From a bacterium HR11 (GTDB taxonomy: Bacteria > Acidobacteriota > HRBIN11), in contig BEHN01000005.1 in NCBI GenBank assembly GCA_002898535.1, positions 1-35,438 of the forward strand: a DNA stretch of 35,438 nucleotides. The letters are read 5' to 3'. Below the pieces are notes generated by a model. That model was not told the origin of the DNA, ran no database searches, and saw only the letters and a program-made list of their open reading frames with translations. A program made the position numbers and the translations under genes. Numbering within the stretch: position 1 is the first letter of the stretch; every line of letters starts with the position of its first letter. Positions 15,088 to 23,780 of the stretch are shown here, piece after piece.

Positions 15088-16566
15088 TCATGCATCATAG
15101 TATAGGTAAAATTCGTAGGGATGGGGACGGAGCCGGACGGCGTCGACTTCCCGCTTCCGCTTCAGCTCGATCCAGGTCTCGATGACGTCGGGGGTGAACA
15201 CGCCGCCTTCCAGCAAGAAGGCGTGATCTTCCTCGAGGGCTCGGAGGGCTTCTTCCAGGGACCCCGGAACTTGTTTGATCTTGCGCGCCTCCTCCGGCGG
15301 TAGCTCGTAGATGTCCACGTCCAGGGGGTCCCCCGGGTCGATGCGGTTGCGAATCCCATCGAGGCCGGCCATCAGCATCGCCGCAAAGGCCAGGTAGGGG
15401 TTCGCCGTCGGGTCGGGACAGCGGTACTCCAGGCGCTTGGCCTTCGGCGACGTAGAGATCATGGGGATCCGAATGGCCGCACTGCGGTTCCGCTGGGAGT
15501 ACACCAGGTTGACGGGTGCCTCGTAGCCGGGGACCAGACGCCGGTACGAGTTGGTCGTCGGGGCGCAAAAGGCCATCAGGGCCGGCGTGTGCTTGATCAG
15601 GCCGCCGATGTAGTACAGCCCCAGTTGGGAGAAACCGGCATACCCCCGTTCGTCATAAAACAGGTTCCGACCGCCCTTCCACAGACTCTGGTGCGTGTGC
15701 ATGCCCGACCCGTTGTCACCGAAGAGGGGCTTGGGCATGAAGGTCGCCGTGCGGCCGTATGCCCGGGCCACGTTCTTGACGATGTACTTGTACATCAGGA
15801 CACGGTCGGCCATCCGGGTCAGGGACTGAAAGCGCATATCGATCTCGCATTGACCGGCCGTGGCGACTTCGTGGTGATGCATCTCGACCTCGATGCCGGC
15901 CTGGATCAGGCGAAGGACGATCTCGGAACGGATGTCCTGGAGGGTATCGACCGGCGGGACGGGAAAGTAGCCTTCCTTCCACCGGGGTCGGTGACCTAAG
16001 TTGGGACGTCCCTGGTCCCGACCGCTGTTCCAGATGCCTTCCTCGGCGTCGATGAAGTAGTAACAGCTGTAAGCGTTCTGGTCGTACCGGACGCTGTCGA
16101 AGATGAAGAACTCCAGCTCGGGCCCCCAGTAGCTCACGTCGGCGATGCCCGTCTGGATGAGGTAGCGTTCCGCCTTCTTGGCGATGTACCGGGGGTCCCG
16201 GCTGTAGGGCCGGTGGGTGATGGGGTCGTAGACGTCGCAGATGAGGCTCAACGTGGGGACCTCACAGATGGGGTCCATGACGGCCGTCGTCGGGTCGGGG
16301 ATGAGGATCATGTCGCTTTCGTGGATGTGCTGGAAGCCCCGGATACTGGAACCGTCGAACCCGATGCCCTCCTCGAAGACGTCTTCCGTCAGCTCTTGAA
16401 CTGGGATGCTGGCGTGCTGCCACGTCCCCAGGAGGTCGACGAACTTGAGGTCGACGATGGCTGCGCCCTGTTCCCGGGCGAAGGCGATGACCTCTTGGGG
16501 TTTCGTGAGGGTCCGGACTGTCGTCTTGACCGTGCGGGCGCTCTCTCGTCCTTCCCGCGTGATCAT
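15088..16566 (-). CDS. glnA: Glutamine synthetase, type I
   Basis: It makes glutamine from glutamate, ammonia and ATP. The 492-residue length fits type I enzymes. Signatures are the N-terminal [24 protein letters not shown], the ATP loop [21 protein letters not shown] and [14 protein letters not shown]. Tyr420 in DIYELPPEE matches the tyrosine adenylylated in beta-type enzymes, so control by GlnE is possible. The ribosome site AAGGAGG is 7 bp before the ATG. The start overlaps the flotillin stop by 4 bp (ATGA), so the two are translationally coupled. The GAF-ANTAR gene follows within 30 bp. Confidence 0.95.
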   Translation of the reverse strand: MITREGRESARTVKTTVRTLTKPQEVIAFAREQGAAIVDLKFVDLLGTWQHASIPVQELTEDVFEEGIGFDGSSIRGFQHIHESDMILIPDPTTAVMDPICEVPTLSLICDVYDPITHRPYSRDPRYIAKKAERYLIQTGIADVSYWGPELEFFIFDSVRYDQNAYSCYYFIDAEEGIWNSGRDQGRPNLGHRPRWKEGYFPVPPVDTLQDIRSEIVLRLIQAGIEVEMHHHEVATAGQCEIDMRFQSLTRMADRVLMYKYIVKNVARAYGRTATFMPKPLFGDNGSGMHTHQSLWKGGRNLFYDERGYAGFSQLGLYYIGGLIKHTPALMAFCAPTTNSYRRLVPGYEAPVNLVYSQRNRSAAIRIPMISTSPKAKRLEYRCPDPTANPYLAFAAMLMAGLDGIRNRIDPGDPLDVDIYELPPEEARKIKQVPGSLEEALRALEEDHAFLLEGGVFTPDVIETWIELKRKREVDAVRLRPHPYEFYLYYDA

Positions 16567-17933
16567 GACACGCCTCCTTTATCGGAAGGTAGGCCGGGGT
16601 TCGAACCGACCGGGGCCCGCCCCATCAGGGACGGGATTTGCTCGATGAGCTGTCGGAGCTTCATGCCCGTCAGGGTCTCGATGACCGTCGGGAGCTGGGC
16701 GATGACCCGGGTGACGTCGCCCGTGATGCGACTGACGCCGGCCCCGTCGCCGTCGCCGCCGACCAGGACGATCTTGTCGACCTTGGCCAGGGGCTCGGCG
16801 ATGGCGCTCGCCAGGCGGGGCAGGACCTCGACGAACATCTGGGTGACGGCCGCCTCGTTATACTCCCGCCAGGCCCCGGCCTTCTTGTGCATCGCCTCGG
16901 CCTCGGCGATGCCCTTGGCCCGCAGGGCTTCGGCCTCGGCGTGGCCCGTCGCCCGAATCTGCTCGGCCCGGCCCTCGGCCTCCGCCTCCAGGCGGTACCG
17001 CTCGGCCTCGGCCAGGGCCATGATCCGCTTCTTCTCGGCCTCGGCCGGGAGCTCGACCGTCGCCGTCAGTTCCTTGGCCTTGCGCATGATCTCCTTGGCC
17101 TCGACCTCCGTCAGGAGCTCCTTCTCGACCAACTGAACGGCCACCTCCTCCCGCTTAACGGCTTGGGCGACTCGATGCCGGTGGAGTTCATAGGTCAGGT
17201 CGGCCTCGGCCCGCTGGGCCTCGACTTCGCGTCGCGCCGCCTCGACGGCCTTGTCGGCCTCCAGGCGGGCGATGCGAGCGACCCGGTCGGCCTCGGCCTC
17301 GGCGATGGCCGCCAACTGCTTGACCTGGGCGACCCGGGGCCGTCCGAGGGCCTCCAGGTACCCGTGCTCGTCGGCGATGTGCCGGATCGTCAGGGAGATG
17401 ACGTCCAGCCCCATCTGGGCGAGGTCCTGACGGGCCGCCTCTTTCACCCGCTGGGCCAGCTCGGCCCGCCGCAGGTACACGTCCTCGACCTCCATCGTCC
17501 CCAGGACGGCCCGCAGGTGCCCCTCGATGACCTGCAGGGCGACCCGCCGGACGTCGTCCTTAGACTTGGACAAAAACTGCTCGGCCGCCACGGCGATGGA
17601 GGTCTCGTCGCCCTTGACCTTCACCTGGGCGACGCCGTCGACCATCAGCCGGACCCCGTGGGCCGTGTAGGCGTCGGCCGTCTGGACCTCCAGGGTCAAC
17701 AACTCCAGCGACAGCCGCTGGACCCGCTCGAAGATAGGCCACACGAAGGTCCCGCCCCGGACGAGGCGATAGCCGACCGTCCGGACTTGACCGTCGGGGC
17801 CCCGGACCCGCCGTCGGCGGCCGCCGGAGACGATCAAGACCTCGTTCGGACCGGCCTTGGTATATCGCCAGGCCCACAGGCCCACCAAGGCCGCCGCCGC
17901 GAACACACCTGAGACAACCATCCAGGGTGCCAT
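16563..17933 (-). CDS. Flotillin-like SPFH membrane protein
   Basis: This 456-residue protein organises membrane microdomains in its family. A membrane segment or hairpin lies at about 5-23. The SPFH/PHB domain (about 27-200) contains [10 protein letters not shown] and [17 protein letters not shown] long Ala/Glu-rich coiled coil (about 205-375) has repeated EAEA-type motifs, and the C-terminal part contains [21 protein letters not shown], typical of flotillins. GGAGG precedes the start at 17933. The 4-bp overlap with glnA is unusual, since flotillins more often sit beside NfeD-type genes, none of which is seen here. A membrane platform for ammonium uptake or glutamine synthesis is a possible reading. 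Confidence 0.9.
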   Translation of the reverse strand: MAPWMVVSGVFAAAALVGLWAWRYTKAGPNEVLIVSGGRRRRVRGPDGQVRTVGYRLVRGGTFVWPIFERVQRLSLELLTLEVQTADAYTAHGVRLMVDGVAQVKVKGDETSIAVAAEQFLSKSKDDVRRVALQVIEGHLRAVLGTMEVEDVYLRRAELAQRVKEAARQDLAQMGLDVISLTIRHIADEHGYLEALGRPRVAQVKQLAAIAEAEADRVARIARLEADKAVEAARREVEAQRAEADLTYELHRHRVAQAVKREEVAVQLVEKELLTEVEAKEIMRKAKELTATVELPAEAEKKRIMALAEAERYRLEAEAEGRAEQIRATGHAEAEALRAKGIAEAEAMHKKAGAWREYNEAAVTQMFVEVLPRLASAIAEPLAKVDKIVLVGGDGDGAGVSRITGDVTRVIAQLPTVIETLTGMKLRQLIEQIPSLMGRAPVGSNPGLPSDKGGVS

Positions 17934-18048
17934 CGTGGTCCTCCGACTCGGTGACGTCGTGATGAGTTATCATCTTGGGCAAATGGGCAGATAGGCAGGT
18001 CGGCAGTGGGGCGATAGGTGCCTCCGCAGGCGGGACGCCTGCGCTCCA
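17934..18048. other. Octamer array and REP-like hairpin
   Basis: The GGCAGATG/GGCAGGTC type array at about 17980-18008 is followed by the GC-rich hairpin GCAGGCG-GGA-CGCCTGC near 18029-18045. No gene is seen. Confidence 0.55.
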
Positions 18049-19224
18049 TTACCCCGACCCGACGCCCGCCGAGACCCACCGGAGATGGTCCGGATGGGCC
18101 AGCCGCCCCCGCCGCCAGAGGGTCGTGGCGACTCGATTCCGCAGGGACACCAGGTCTGGTGCCGCATAGAGGGCATACGCCGAGTCTCCCTCCGGACAGG
18201 CCGCCACGTGGGCTCGGCCGTTCCGCAGTACGGGAATCGTCGTAGTCGTGAGCCGTCCCTGCCGGACCTCGTAGTACCGCAGGGCGCCGGCCTGGGGAGT
18301 CAAACCCCCGGCAATCTTCCGCCAGAGCGCTTCCGGCAGACCCGTCAGGACCAGGCCGTCCGAGGCCCCGAGGATGGACTCGACCCGTTCCAAAAGGGCC
18401 ATCCACGCGTCCTCGTCGGTCAGGGCCATCGTCAGGTCCTGCCCCCCGACCGTCGCCCGGAGCACGCTACCTTCCACGTAGGCGGGGATGCGCAGACGCT
18501 CGTCCTCCACGGACCGGACGACCCCGACGGGCGCGGCCCACCGGAGTTCAGGCGTCAACCGCAGGAGTTCCAGGTCCTCCATCGAGACGCCCAGATAGTC
18601 GGCCAGGCGGAGCCACAGCGTGCTCAAGTCTTCGGCCTCCAGGATGGGACCTTCCGGCTCAAGAATCCGCCAGGCCCGGCCCCAGGGATAGACGGGCCAC
18701 ACGACGGCCGGGCCCGACCGGGGCCGAAAGGCGAATCGGGGAAGGCGTCCGCCGTGAGCGACCTCCGCCAGCACGTCGAGGACCATCTCCGGCAGGTCGG
18801 TCAAACGACGGCCGGTTAATCGGAACCCCAGCAGTTCCACGTAGAAGCGTTCACAGAGGAAGCCCCCATCCCGGTAGAGCTCGCAGTGCACCGGCAGGGC
18901 GAAGGCAAATCCGTCGAACGTCCCCCGGACGACGTACCGGGGGTCGCCGTTCCCCCGATGGCCGGTCACGGACTCGAGGAAGGCGCCGGTCCGGGCATCG
19001 TCCGTAGGCCGAACCCTCGGCCGCCGGGACGGCGTCGGCGTCCGCGCCGGGGCGACGACCTCATGAACGGCCTCATGCGCGTGCTTGGAGGGCGTAGCGC
19101 CCGCATGGTGCCCGTGGGGGTGGATCTTGTCCCAGACGTCTTTCTTCAGACGACTCGGCAAGACCGCCCACAGGACCAGGAAAAACCCGAAAGCGGCAAT
19201 GCCCCACCAGGCTTCAGCAGGCAT
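18049..19224 (-). CDS. Membrane-anchored protein of unknown function
   Basis: This 391-residue protein is not recognised. One N-terminal membrane segment (about 6-23, WWGIAAFGFFLVLWAVL) is followed by a basic stretch and a His-rich, Pro-rich linker (about 35-75, including HPHGHHAG). A large soluble part of about 310 residues follows, with no known motif. Its opening RYVVRGTFDGFAFALPVHCELYRD in short pieces looks like a beta-rich domain. The start at 19224 is set by GGAGGAGAG; the longer frame upstream only reads an octamer array. Its position between flotillin and amt, all on one strand, suggests a role at the membrane in the same nitrogen region. That is context only. Confidence 0.6.
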   Translation of the reverse strand: MPAEAWWGIAAFGFFLVLWAVLPSRLKKDVWDKIHPHGHHAGATPSKHAHEAVHEVVAPARTPTPSRRPRVRPTDDARTGAFLESVTGHRGNGDPRYVVRGTFDGFAFALPVHCELYRDGGFLCERFYVELLGFRLTGRRLTDLPEMVLDVLAEVAHGGRLPRFAFRPRSGPAVVWPVYPWGRAWRILEPEGPILEAEDLSTLWLRLADYLGVSMEDLELLRLTPELRWAAPVGVVRSVEDERLRIPAYVEGSVLRATVGGQDLTMALTDEDAWMALLERVESILGASDGLVLTGLPEALWRKIAGGLTPQAGALRYYEVRQGRLTTTTIPVLRNGRAHVAACPEGDSAYALYAAPDLVSLRNRVATTLWRRGRLAHPDHLRWVSAGVGSG

Positions 19225-19235
19225 GGTCTCTCCTC

Positions 19236-19378
19236 CAATGTCGGGCAGATGGGCAGGTCGGCAGATGGGCAGGTCGGGAGATAGGCAGTCGGCAGATAGG
19301 CAGGTCGGCAGATGGGCAGACGAGAAGATAGGAAACCACTCGCCATTCGCCACTCGCCATATTCGCCATTCGCCATTA
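19236..19378. repeat. Octamer array followed by heptamer array
   Basis: GGCAGATG/GGCAGGTC units (about 19241-19325) are followed directly by ATTCGCC/ACTCGCC units (about 19339-19378). Two distinct families lie end to end in one gap, between amt and the unknown membrane protein. Confidence 0.75.
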
Positions 19379-19380
19379 TT

Positions 19381-20784
19381 TCAGGTCGGCGAGACGACGG
19401 CCCCCGCCGGGAGCCGACGCCCCTCGGGATAGGCCGGGGTCCCGTGCTCCGGCACGTCCAAGCCGGCCAGTTCCTCCTCCCGGGATACCCGCAGGCCGAT
19501 GGTGTGCCGGATCAGCCAGAAGACCAGAAAGCCCGTGCTTAGGGACCACGCCGTCACGACACCGATGTCGATGAGCTGGGCGACCAACTGGGCCCACTCG
19601 CCGACGATCAGGCCCTTCACGCCGCCGTACGACCCGTCGGCCAAGATCCCGACGGCCAGGAGACCCCAGAGGCCGCCGGCCGCATGGACGGACACGGCCC
19701 CGACGACATCGTCGACCCGCAGGACCTTTTCGACGAATTCGAGGCTGGCCGCCATCAGTAGGGCCGCCACGGCCCCGATGACGACGGCCGCCCAGGGCGC
19801 TACATAGGCACAAGGGGCCGTTACGCCGACCAGACCGGCCAACGAACCGTTACAGGCCATCACGATGTCGGCCCGCCCGGTCCGGATCAGGCTCAGGTAG
19901 AGCCCGACGACGGCCCCCGCCGCGCCCGCCAGGAACGTATTGACGGCGATGACCGAAATCTGCAGGTCCGTGGCCGCCAGGGTCGAACCCGGATTGAATC
20001 CAAACCATCCCAAAAACAGGATGAAGGCCCCCATCACGACGTACACGAGGTTATGACCCGGGATGACGTTCGGCGTCCCGTCCGGGTTAAATTTCCCCGT
20101 CCGGGGTCCGACCATCGCCGCCCCGACCAGGGCCACCAGGCCCCCGACGGCATGGACGACGCCCGAGCCCGCAAAGTCCCGCGCCCCGACGCCCTCACCC
20201 AGGAAGGGTAAGTACTGACTCAGGTTCGCCAGCCATCCACCGCCCCAGACCCAGTGCCCATAGATGGGATAGATCAGGCCCGAGACCAAAAAGCTGTACG
20301 CCAGGTACGCCTGGATCTTCATCCGCTCGGCGACGGCCCCGGCGACGATGGTCGCCGCCGTGGCCGCAAAGACCATCTGGAAGAACCACAGCATCAGCGT
20401 GTGGACCTCCTTGGCGGCCCCCGTGAGGAAAAAGCCGGAGTAACCGATCCAGGCATTTCCGGCCTCGAGACCCGGCGTCAGCCGAGAGCCCCCAAACATG
20501 AGGGCAAAGCCAAAGGCCCAGTACGCCAAACCGCCGATGCAGAAGTCCATGAAGCTCTTCGTCATGTAATTCAGCGTGTTCTTCGAACGGATCAGACCGG
20601 CCCCCAGAAAAGCAAAGCCAGCCTGCATGAAGAAGACGAGGAACGCCGCAATGAGCGTCCACGCAAAGTTCACGGCATCCTTCAGGTGTTCCCCAGACAC
20701 CTCCTGAGCCATGGCCGGCGATACAAGGCCAAGGCTCAACCCGGCGACCAGCGGCCACACCCGCCCGTGGAGACGCCGACGCAT
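19381..20784 (-). CDS. amt: Ammonium transporter, Amt family
   Basis: It imports ammonium across the inner membrane as a trimer. The 467-residue protein has a signal peptide (MRRRLHGRVW...SPAMAQ, about 26 residues), then eleven predicted membrane segments. The pore histidine pair is visible in GVVHAVGGLVAL and AVSVHAAGGLWGLL. Family motifs include GFNPGSTL and a cytoplasmic tail after SREEELAGLD. GGGAGGAGG gives a strong ribosome site. No GlnK/PII gene is adjacent, which is unusual for amt. A sigma70-type promoter about 555 bp upstream implies a long leader that could be an ANTAR or other RNA control region. Confidence 0.95.
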   Translation of the reverse strand: MRRRLHGRVWPLVAGLSLGLVSPAMAQEVSGEHLKDAVNFAWTLIAAFLVFFMQAGFAFLGAGLIRSKNTLNYMTKSFMDFCIGGLAYWAFGFALMFGGSRLTPGLEAGNAWIGYSGFFLTGAAKEVHTLMLWFFQMVFAATAATIVAGAVAERMKIQAYLAYSFLVSGLIYPIYGHWVWGGGWLANLSQYLPFLGEGVGARDFAGSGVVHAVGGLVALVGAAMVGPRTGKFNPDGTPNVIPGHNLVYVVMGAFILFLGWFGFNPGSTLAATDLQISVIAVNTFLAGAAGAVVGLYLSLIRTGRADIVMACNGSLAGLVGVTAPCAYVAPWAAVVIGAVAALLMAASLEFVEKVLRVDDVVGAVSVHAAGGLWGLLAVGILADGSYGGVKGLIVGEWAQLVAQLIDIGVVTAWSLSTGFLVFWLIRHTIGLRVSREEELAGLDVPEHGTPAYPEGRRLPAGAVVSPT

Positions 20785-20810
20785 AAGCCTCCTCCCTCAT
20801 GATGATCCAG

Positions 20811-21016
20811 TGTGAGAATGGCGCCGAACCGACTTTTCTGACCTCTCGAGAAAGACGATATTTCAAGCATCGTGATGACGTGACGAGGCCGATCCAGGCC
20901 GTCTCGCCCCGGCGCTTCTGACTGGATCTTGTCACGCCGTCACATCGTCACGGAGTTTGAAAAACTGTCCTTCTCGAAGGGTCGGAAAGACCGAGTCCAT
21001 GCCGTTCGGCTCAGGC
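20811..21016. mobile_element. MITE-like element, copy A (in amt leader)
   Basis: The left arm, GTGAGAATGGCG through GATATTTCAAGC (20811-20868), and the right arm, AGTTTGAAAAACTGTCC through GCCGTTCGGCTCA, match the inverted arms of the copies at 21987, 29826 and 32795. The core holds ATGACGTGACGA and CGTCACATCGTCACGG repeats. The outer left end is eroded. If the promoter at 21339-21367 is used, this element is transcribed as part of the amt leader. Confidence 0.6.
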
Positions 21017-21170
21017 AGATAGACAAAGAGCGCAAGCCTTTCGCCGACGAAGGTCGCAATGTGTAAGGATAAACCCAGCCCTGGGTCTAAGCGGTCACGG
21101 CCGTCGTCGGCCTGGCCACGAATCTGAGGGGGACGTGCGGCTCTCCCTGCGGAGACGTGAACTATCGTGC

Positions 21171-21292
21171 GACCCCTCCACCCCGGGAGGGGACGCCGAG
21201 AAATGTGATCTCCGCAGGCACCTCATCATCGAGGGAAGGGAAATTAGAAGGGTATAGACACGCAGGCGTATATGGAGGTGCTTCCTCGCACC
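21171..21292 (-). promoter_or_regulatory. Cluster of three six-base-loop hairpins in amt leader
   Basis: On the minus strand, in order: GGTGC-GAGGAA-GCACC (21277-21292), CCTC-GATGAT-GAGG (about 21222-21235) and CCCCTCC-CGGGGT-GGAGGGG (about 21172-21191). Each loop is six bases with G at loop position 4. ANTAR targets are paired six-base loops with A1 and G4. None of these has A1, so they do not match the known consensus. The GAF-ANTAR gene is 5 kb away. Confidence 0.3.
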
Positions 21293-21338
21293 CTACAGGC
21301 CCGGCCGGAGGGACCATGGCCGAACCTTAGCGTTTTAT

Positions 21339-21367
21339 AGCATACACCCTTTGGCCCCCAGTGTCAA
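21339..21367 (-). promoter_or_regulatory. Sigma70-type promoter upstream of amt
   Basis: On the minus strand TTGACA (21362-21367) is 17 bp from TATGCT (21339-21344), and TATAAAA overlaps just downstream. The predicted start is near 21332, giving a leader of about 547 nt before amt. It is the best consensus promoter in the window. Confidence 0.6.
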
Positions 21368-21986
21368 GTCGTAGACCCTGACCTTCGGATATGAGTTTGG
21401 ACATCCAGGCGCAGGCATCCAGATATGACCTGAGAAAACGCTCTCGCCCCGTCCAAGTCAGGGGATCGATCCCCGGGCCGAAGCCCTCGCGGCTTCCCAT
21501 CGGCCTGATTTGGGTTCCTTTGTCCCATGTCATGTCCGAACTTCAGGTAGACCCTCTGACCCCGGATCAATCGCCCAGCACGATGTTTCAAAGGGACGGA
21601 GTGACGAAGGGACGAGCCCCGGCCTCGGGCCGATGGGCCGGTCGGGGGTTCGGGAATTCGGCAATCCGGGAATTCGGGAGTTCGGGCATTCGGGCCTGTT
21701 TCGAAACTCACCGCCGAGGCGCAGAGGACGCAGAGGATGAGGGTTTTTCTTCGATTTTTCTCTGCGTTCTCGGCGTCTCAGCGGTGGAGTGGAGGTTTGG
21801 AAATACGCTCAAGGGTGCTTTTTCGACACGCCCTTCGCGATGGGCCACGCACCGTTTGCCTTGTCATGCACGATTTGCCATTCAAAGGGATGGAGGGTCA
21901 GGGCCGGTAGAACTTGCAATCGAGGGGACCTTTCGATAGACTGCTGGGGCGGTCCGGCGATGGACCCCATTATCGGCTGAGCCCTA
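21368..21986. other. Gene-free repeat region upstream of amt and M16 genes
   Basis: No gene is supported. It contains a partial arm of the MITE-like family (ACGATGTTTCAAAGGGACGG near 21580), a TTCGGGA/ATTCGGG array (about 21650-21705) and a 25-bp imperfect inverted repeat (21708-21787). Confidence 0.6.
21708..21787. repeat. Inverted repeat of GCAGAGG type
   Basis: CTCACCGCCGAGGCGCAGAG with its continuation pairs with CTCTGCGTTCTCGGCGTCTC across a loop of about 22 bases. Similar ACCGC-GAGGCGCAGAGGACGC palindromes are widespread between genes in unrelated bacteria. Confidence 0.7.
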
Positions 21987-22276
21987 TAACAGAGCCGTTC
22001 GGTTCGTGAAAACCCGCATGGATTCGACTTTTCTGACTCTTCGGGAAGGACGGTTTTTCAAGCCAAGGGCCATCCGGGAGTTCGGGAATCCGGGAGTTCG
22101 GCGGAGGGTCCCAAAAGCCCTGCCATCCAGGGTTCTATCGGCCTATCGGCCGACCGGCCCAGGGCGTTGTTCGTCACTCCGTCACTTCGTTACTCCGTCA
22201 CCTTGAAACATCGTGTTTCCCGGGCCTTGGGAAAGGTTGTTCCGACGCCATTCTCACGAACCGAACGGCTCCGATC
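21987..22276. mobile_element. MITE-like element, copy B
   Basis: The terminal repeats are perfect over GAGCCGTTCGGTTCGTGA and its complement (21992-22009 and 22254-22271). The inner arms end in GGTTTTTCAAGC on the left and CTTGAAACATCGTG on the right. The core carries TTCGGGA units on one side, GTCCCAAAAGCCCTG in the middle and TCACTCCG units on the other. No ORF of note is present, so it is non-autonomous. Confidence 0.75.
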
Positions 22277-22280
22277 ATTA

Positions 22281-22345
22281 ACGGAGCCGCTCGGTCCGCG
22301 AGCATCTCCATTGGATCGGCTTTTCCGACCCTTCGAGAAATCGGT
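22281..22345. mobile_element. Solo arm of the MITE-like family
   Basis: ACGGAGCCGCTCGG through GGATCGGCTTTTCCGACCC and GAGAAATCGGTGTTC matches the left arm of copies B and C. It lies immediately after copy B and has no partner arm. Confidence 0.55.
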
Positions 22346-22422
22346 GTTCGTGTCGGGTACTGCGTATTGGGTTTTGAAAAAAGGACCTAACACTCAATAT
22401 CCATGCGGCGAGGGGTATCGTC

Positions 22423-23742
22423 ATGGGCATCGTGATGTCTGAACAGAATGGTGTGTATGTCGGGCGTCTGGACTTGGGCCTGCCCGTCGTCGTCGAGCCG
22501 CTCCCGAACACCTATTCGGTCAGCTTGGCCGTGTGGTTCCTCCAGGGCTCCCGGGACGAGCGGCCCGACGAGGTCGGGATGGCCCACTTCCTGGAGCACA
22601 TGTTCTTCAAGGGGACGACCCACCGGTCTGTCCAGGACATCGCCCGCCTGTTGGACCGCATCGGCGGCCGGGTCGATGCCTTCACGACACGGGAGTACGT
22701 GTGTTTCTACGCCCGGGTCCTGACCGAGCATACGGATTGGATCGTCGAGCTCTTTGCCGACCTGCTCCTAAACCCCCTATTTGACCCCGTCGAGTTAGAA
22801 AAGGAACGGATGGTCGTCGTCGAGGAGATCCGGGGCGTCGACGATGACCCGGCCGAATTCGCCTTCGACCGTTTTGCCGAGGCCCTCTGGCCCGGCCACG
22901 GCCTGGGGCGACCCATCGCCGGTCGGGCCGAGCAGGTCCTGGACTTCCGGCGGGACCAGCTCATTGCCTTTTTCGAACGGCAGAACTTCCCGACCAATAT
23001 GCTCGTGACGGCGGCCGGGGCCGTCGACTCGGAGGCGCTATACCGGCAGTTGGAACGGTACTTTGCCCCTCTGGCGGGTCGCTCGGGCCGGGAGGCCGAA
23101 CGTCAGCCGCCGCAGGCCCGCTCCTTTGCGCACTACTGGCACCGTCCGGGTCTCGAGCAGGCGCAGGTCATCATCGGCGGGCCGGGTCTGTCGCTTCGGG
23201 ACCCCCGTCGGAATGCCTATGCCCTGCTGTTGAGCATCCTGGGCGGGGGCATGAGTTCCCGGCTTTTCATGAAGGTCCGGGAGGAGCGAGGCCTGGTATA
23301 CAGTATCCATGCCTCCATCGTGCCGTACTCGGATGCGGGCTTCTGGTATGTGACGGCGGCGACGGTGCCGAGTCGTTTACCCGAGCTCTTACGGGTCATC
23401 CGGGAGGAACTCGACCGCATCCGGGCGGAGCCGGTCCAGCCGGAGGAGCTTCACCTGGTCCAAGAGCAGTCCCGGGTCAACCTCGTCATGAGCTGGGAGA
23501 GCGCCTCGGACCGGATGTTCACCCGGGCGAAGCAGTTCGTCTATCAGGAACCCTTCCAGTCCCTGGACGAGAAGATCCGGGAGATTCAGGCCGTGACGGT
23601 CGAGGACACGTACGCCGTGGCCCAGGAGATCTTCCAGCCAGATAGCCTCTCGTGCCTCATCCTGGGTGACGTGCCGCCAGCCGTGATCCGGGACTTGCCC
23701 TGGCCTGTGGAGTTTGAGCCCCGGGAGTGGCCGGACGGGTGA
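22423..23742 (+). CDS. M16 family zinc peptidase
   Basis: This 439-residue protein resembles the processing-peptidase-like M16B group. The inverted zinc motif HFLEH is at 55-59, and the third ligand is in VVVEEIRG (Glu134 or Glu135). The second half repeats the fold, with RLFMKVREERGLVYSIHA, the usual R/Y substrate-binding pair of M16B enzymes. There is no signal peptide. The ATG at 22423 has GCGAGGGG upstream; a second ATG at 22435 is possible. It ends close to the next gene, and the same-strand genes at 23781 and 24632 probably form one operon with it. The substrate is unknown. Confidence 0.9.
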   Translation: MGIVMSEQNGVYVGRLDLGLPVVVEPLPNTYSVSLAVWFLQGSRDERPDEVGMAHFLEHMFFKGTTHRSVQDIARLLDRIGGRVDAFTTREYVCFYARVLTEHTDWIVELFADLLLNPLFDPVELEKERMVVVEEIRGVDDDPAEFAFDRFAEALWPGHGLGRPIAGRAEQVLDFRRDQLIAFFERQNFPTNMLVTAAGAVDSEALYRQLERYFAPLAGRSGREAERQPPQARSFAHYWHRPGLEQAQVIIGGPGLSLRDPRRNAYALLLSILGGGMSSRLFMKVREERGLVYSIHASIVPYSDAGFWYVTAATVPSRLPELLRVIREELDRIRAEPVQPEELHLVQEQSRVNLVMSWESASDRMFTRAKQFVYQEPFQSLDEKIREIQAVTVEDTYAVAQEIFQPDSLSCLILGDVPPAVIRDLPWPVEFEPREWPDG

Positions 23743-23780
23743 CCCGCTGTGTCCCTTCCGCGTCTGGAGAGGGTGGCGCC

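Noticed and set aside
16598-16612. GGTTCGAACC, like a tRNA T-loop
   Set aside because: It lies inside the flotillin coding region and no acceptor or anticodon stems surround it.
16638-17912. Plus-strand ORF of 424 residues opposite flotillin
   Set aside because: Its composition is the mirror of the EAEA coiled coil and no independent domain is seen.
21171-21292. Confirmed ANTAR two-hexaloop target
   Set aside because: The loops have G at position 4 but not the required A at position 1, so it is kept only as a weak candidate.
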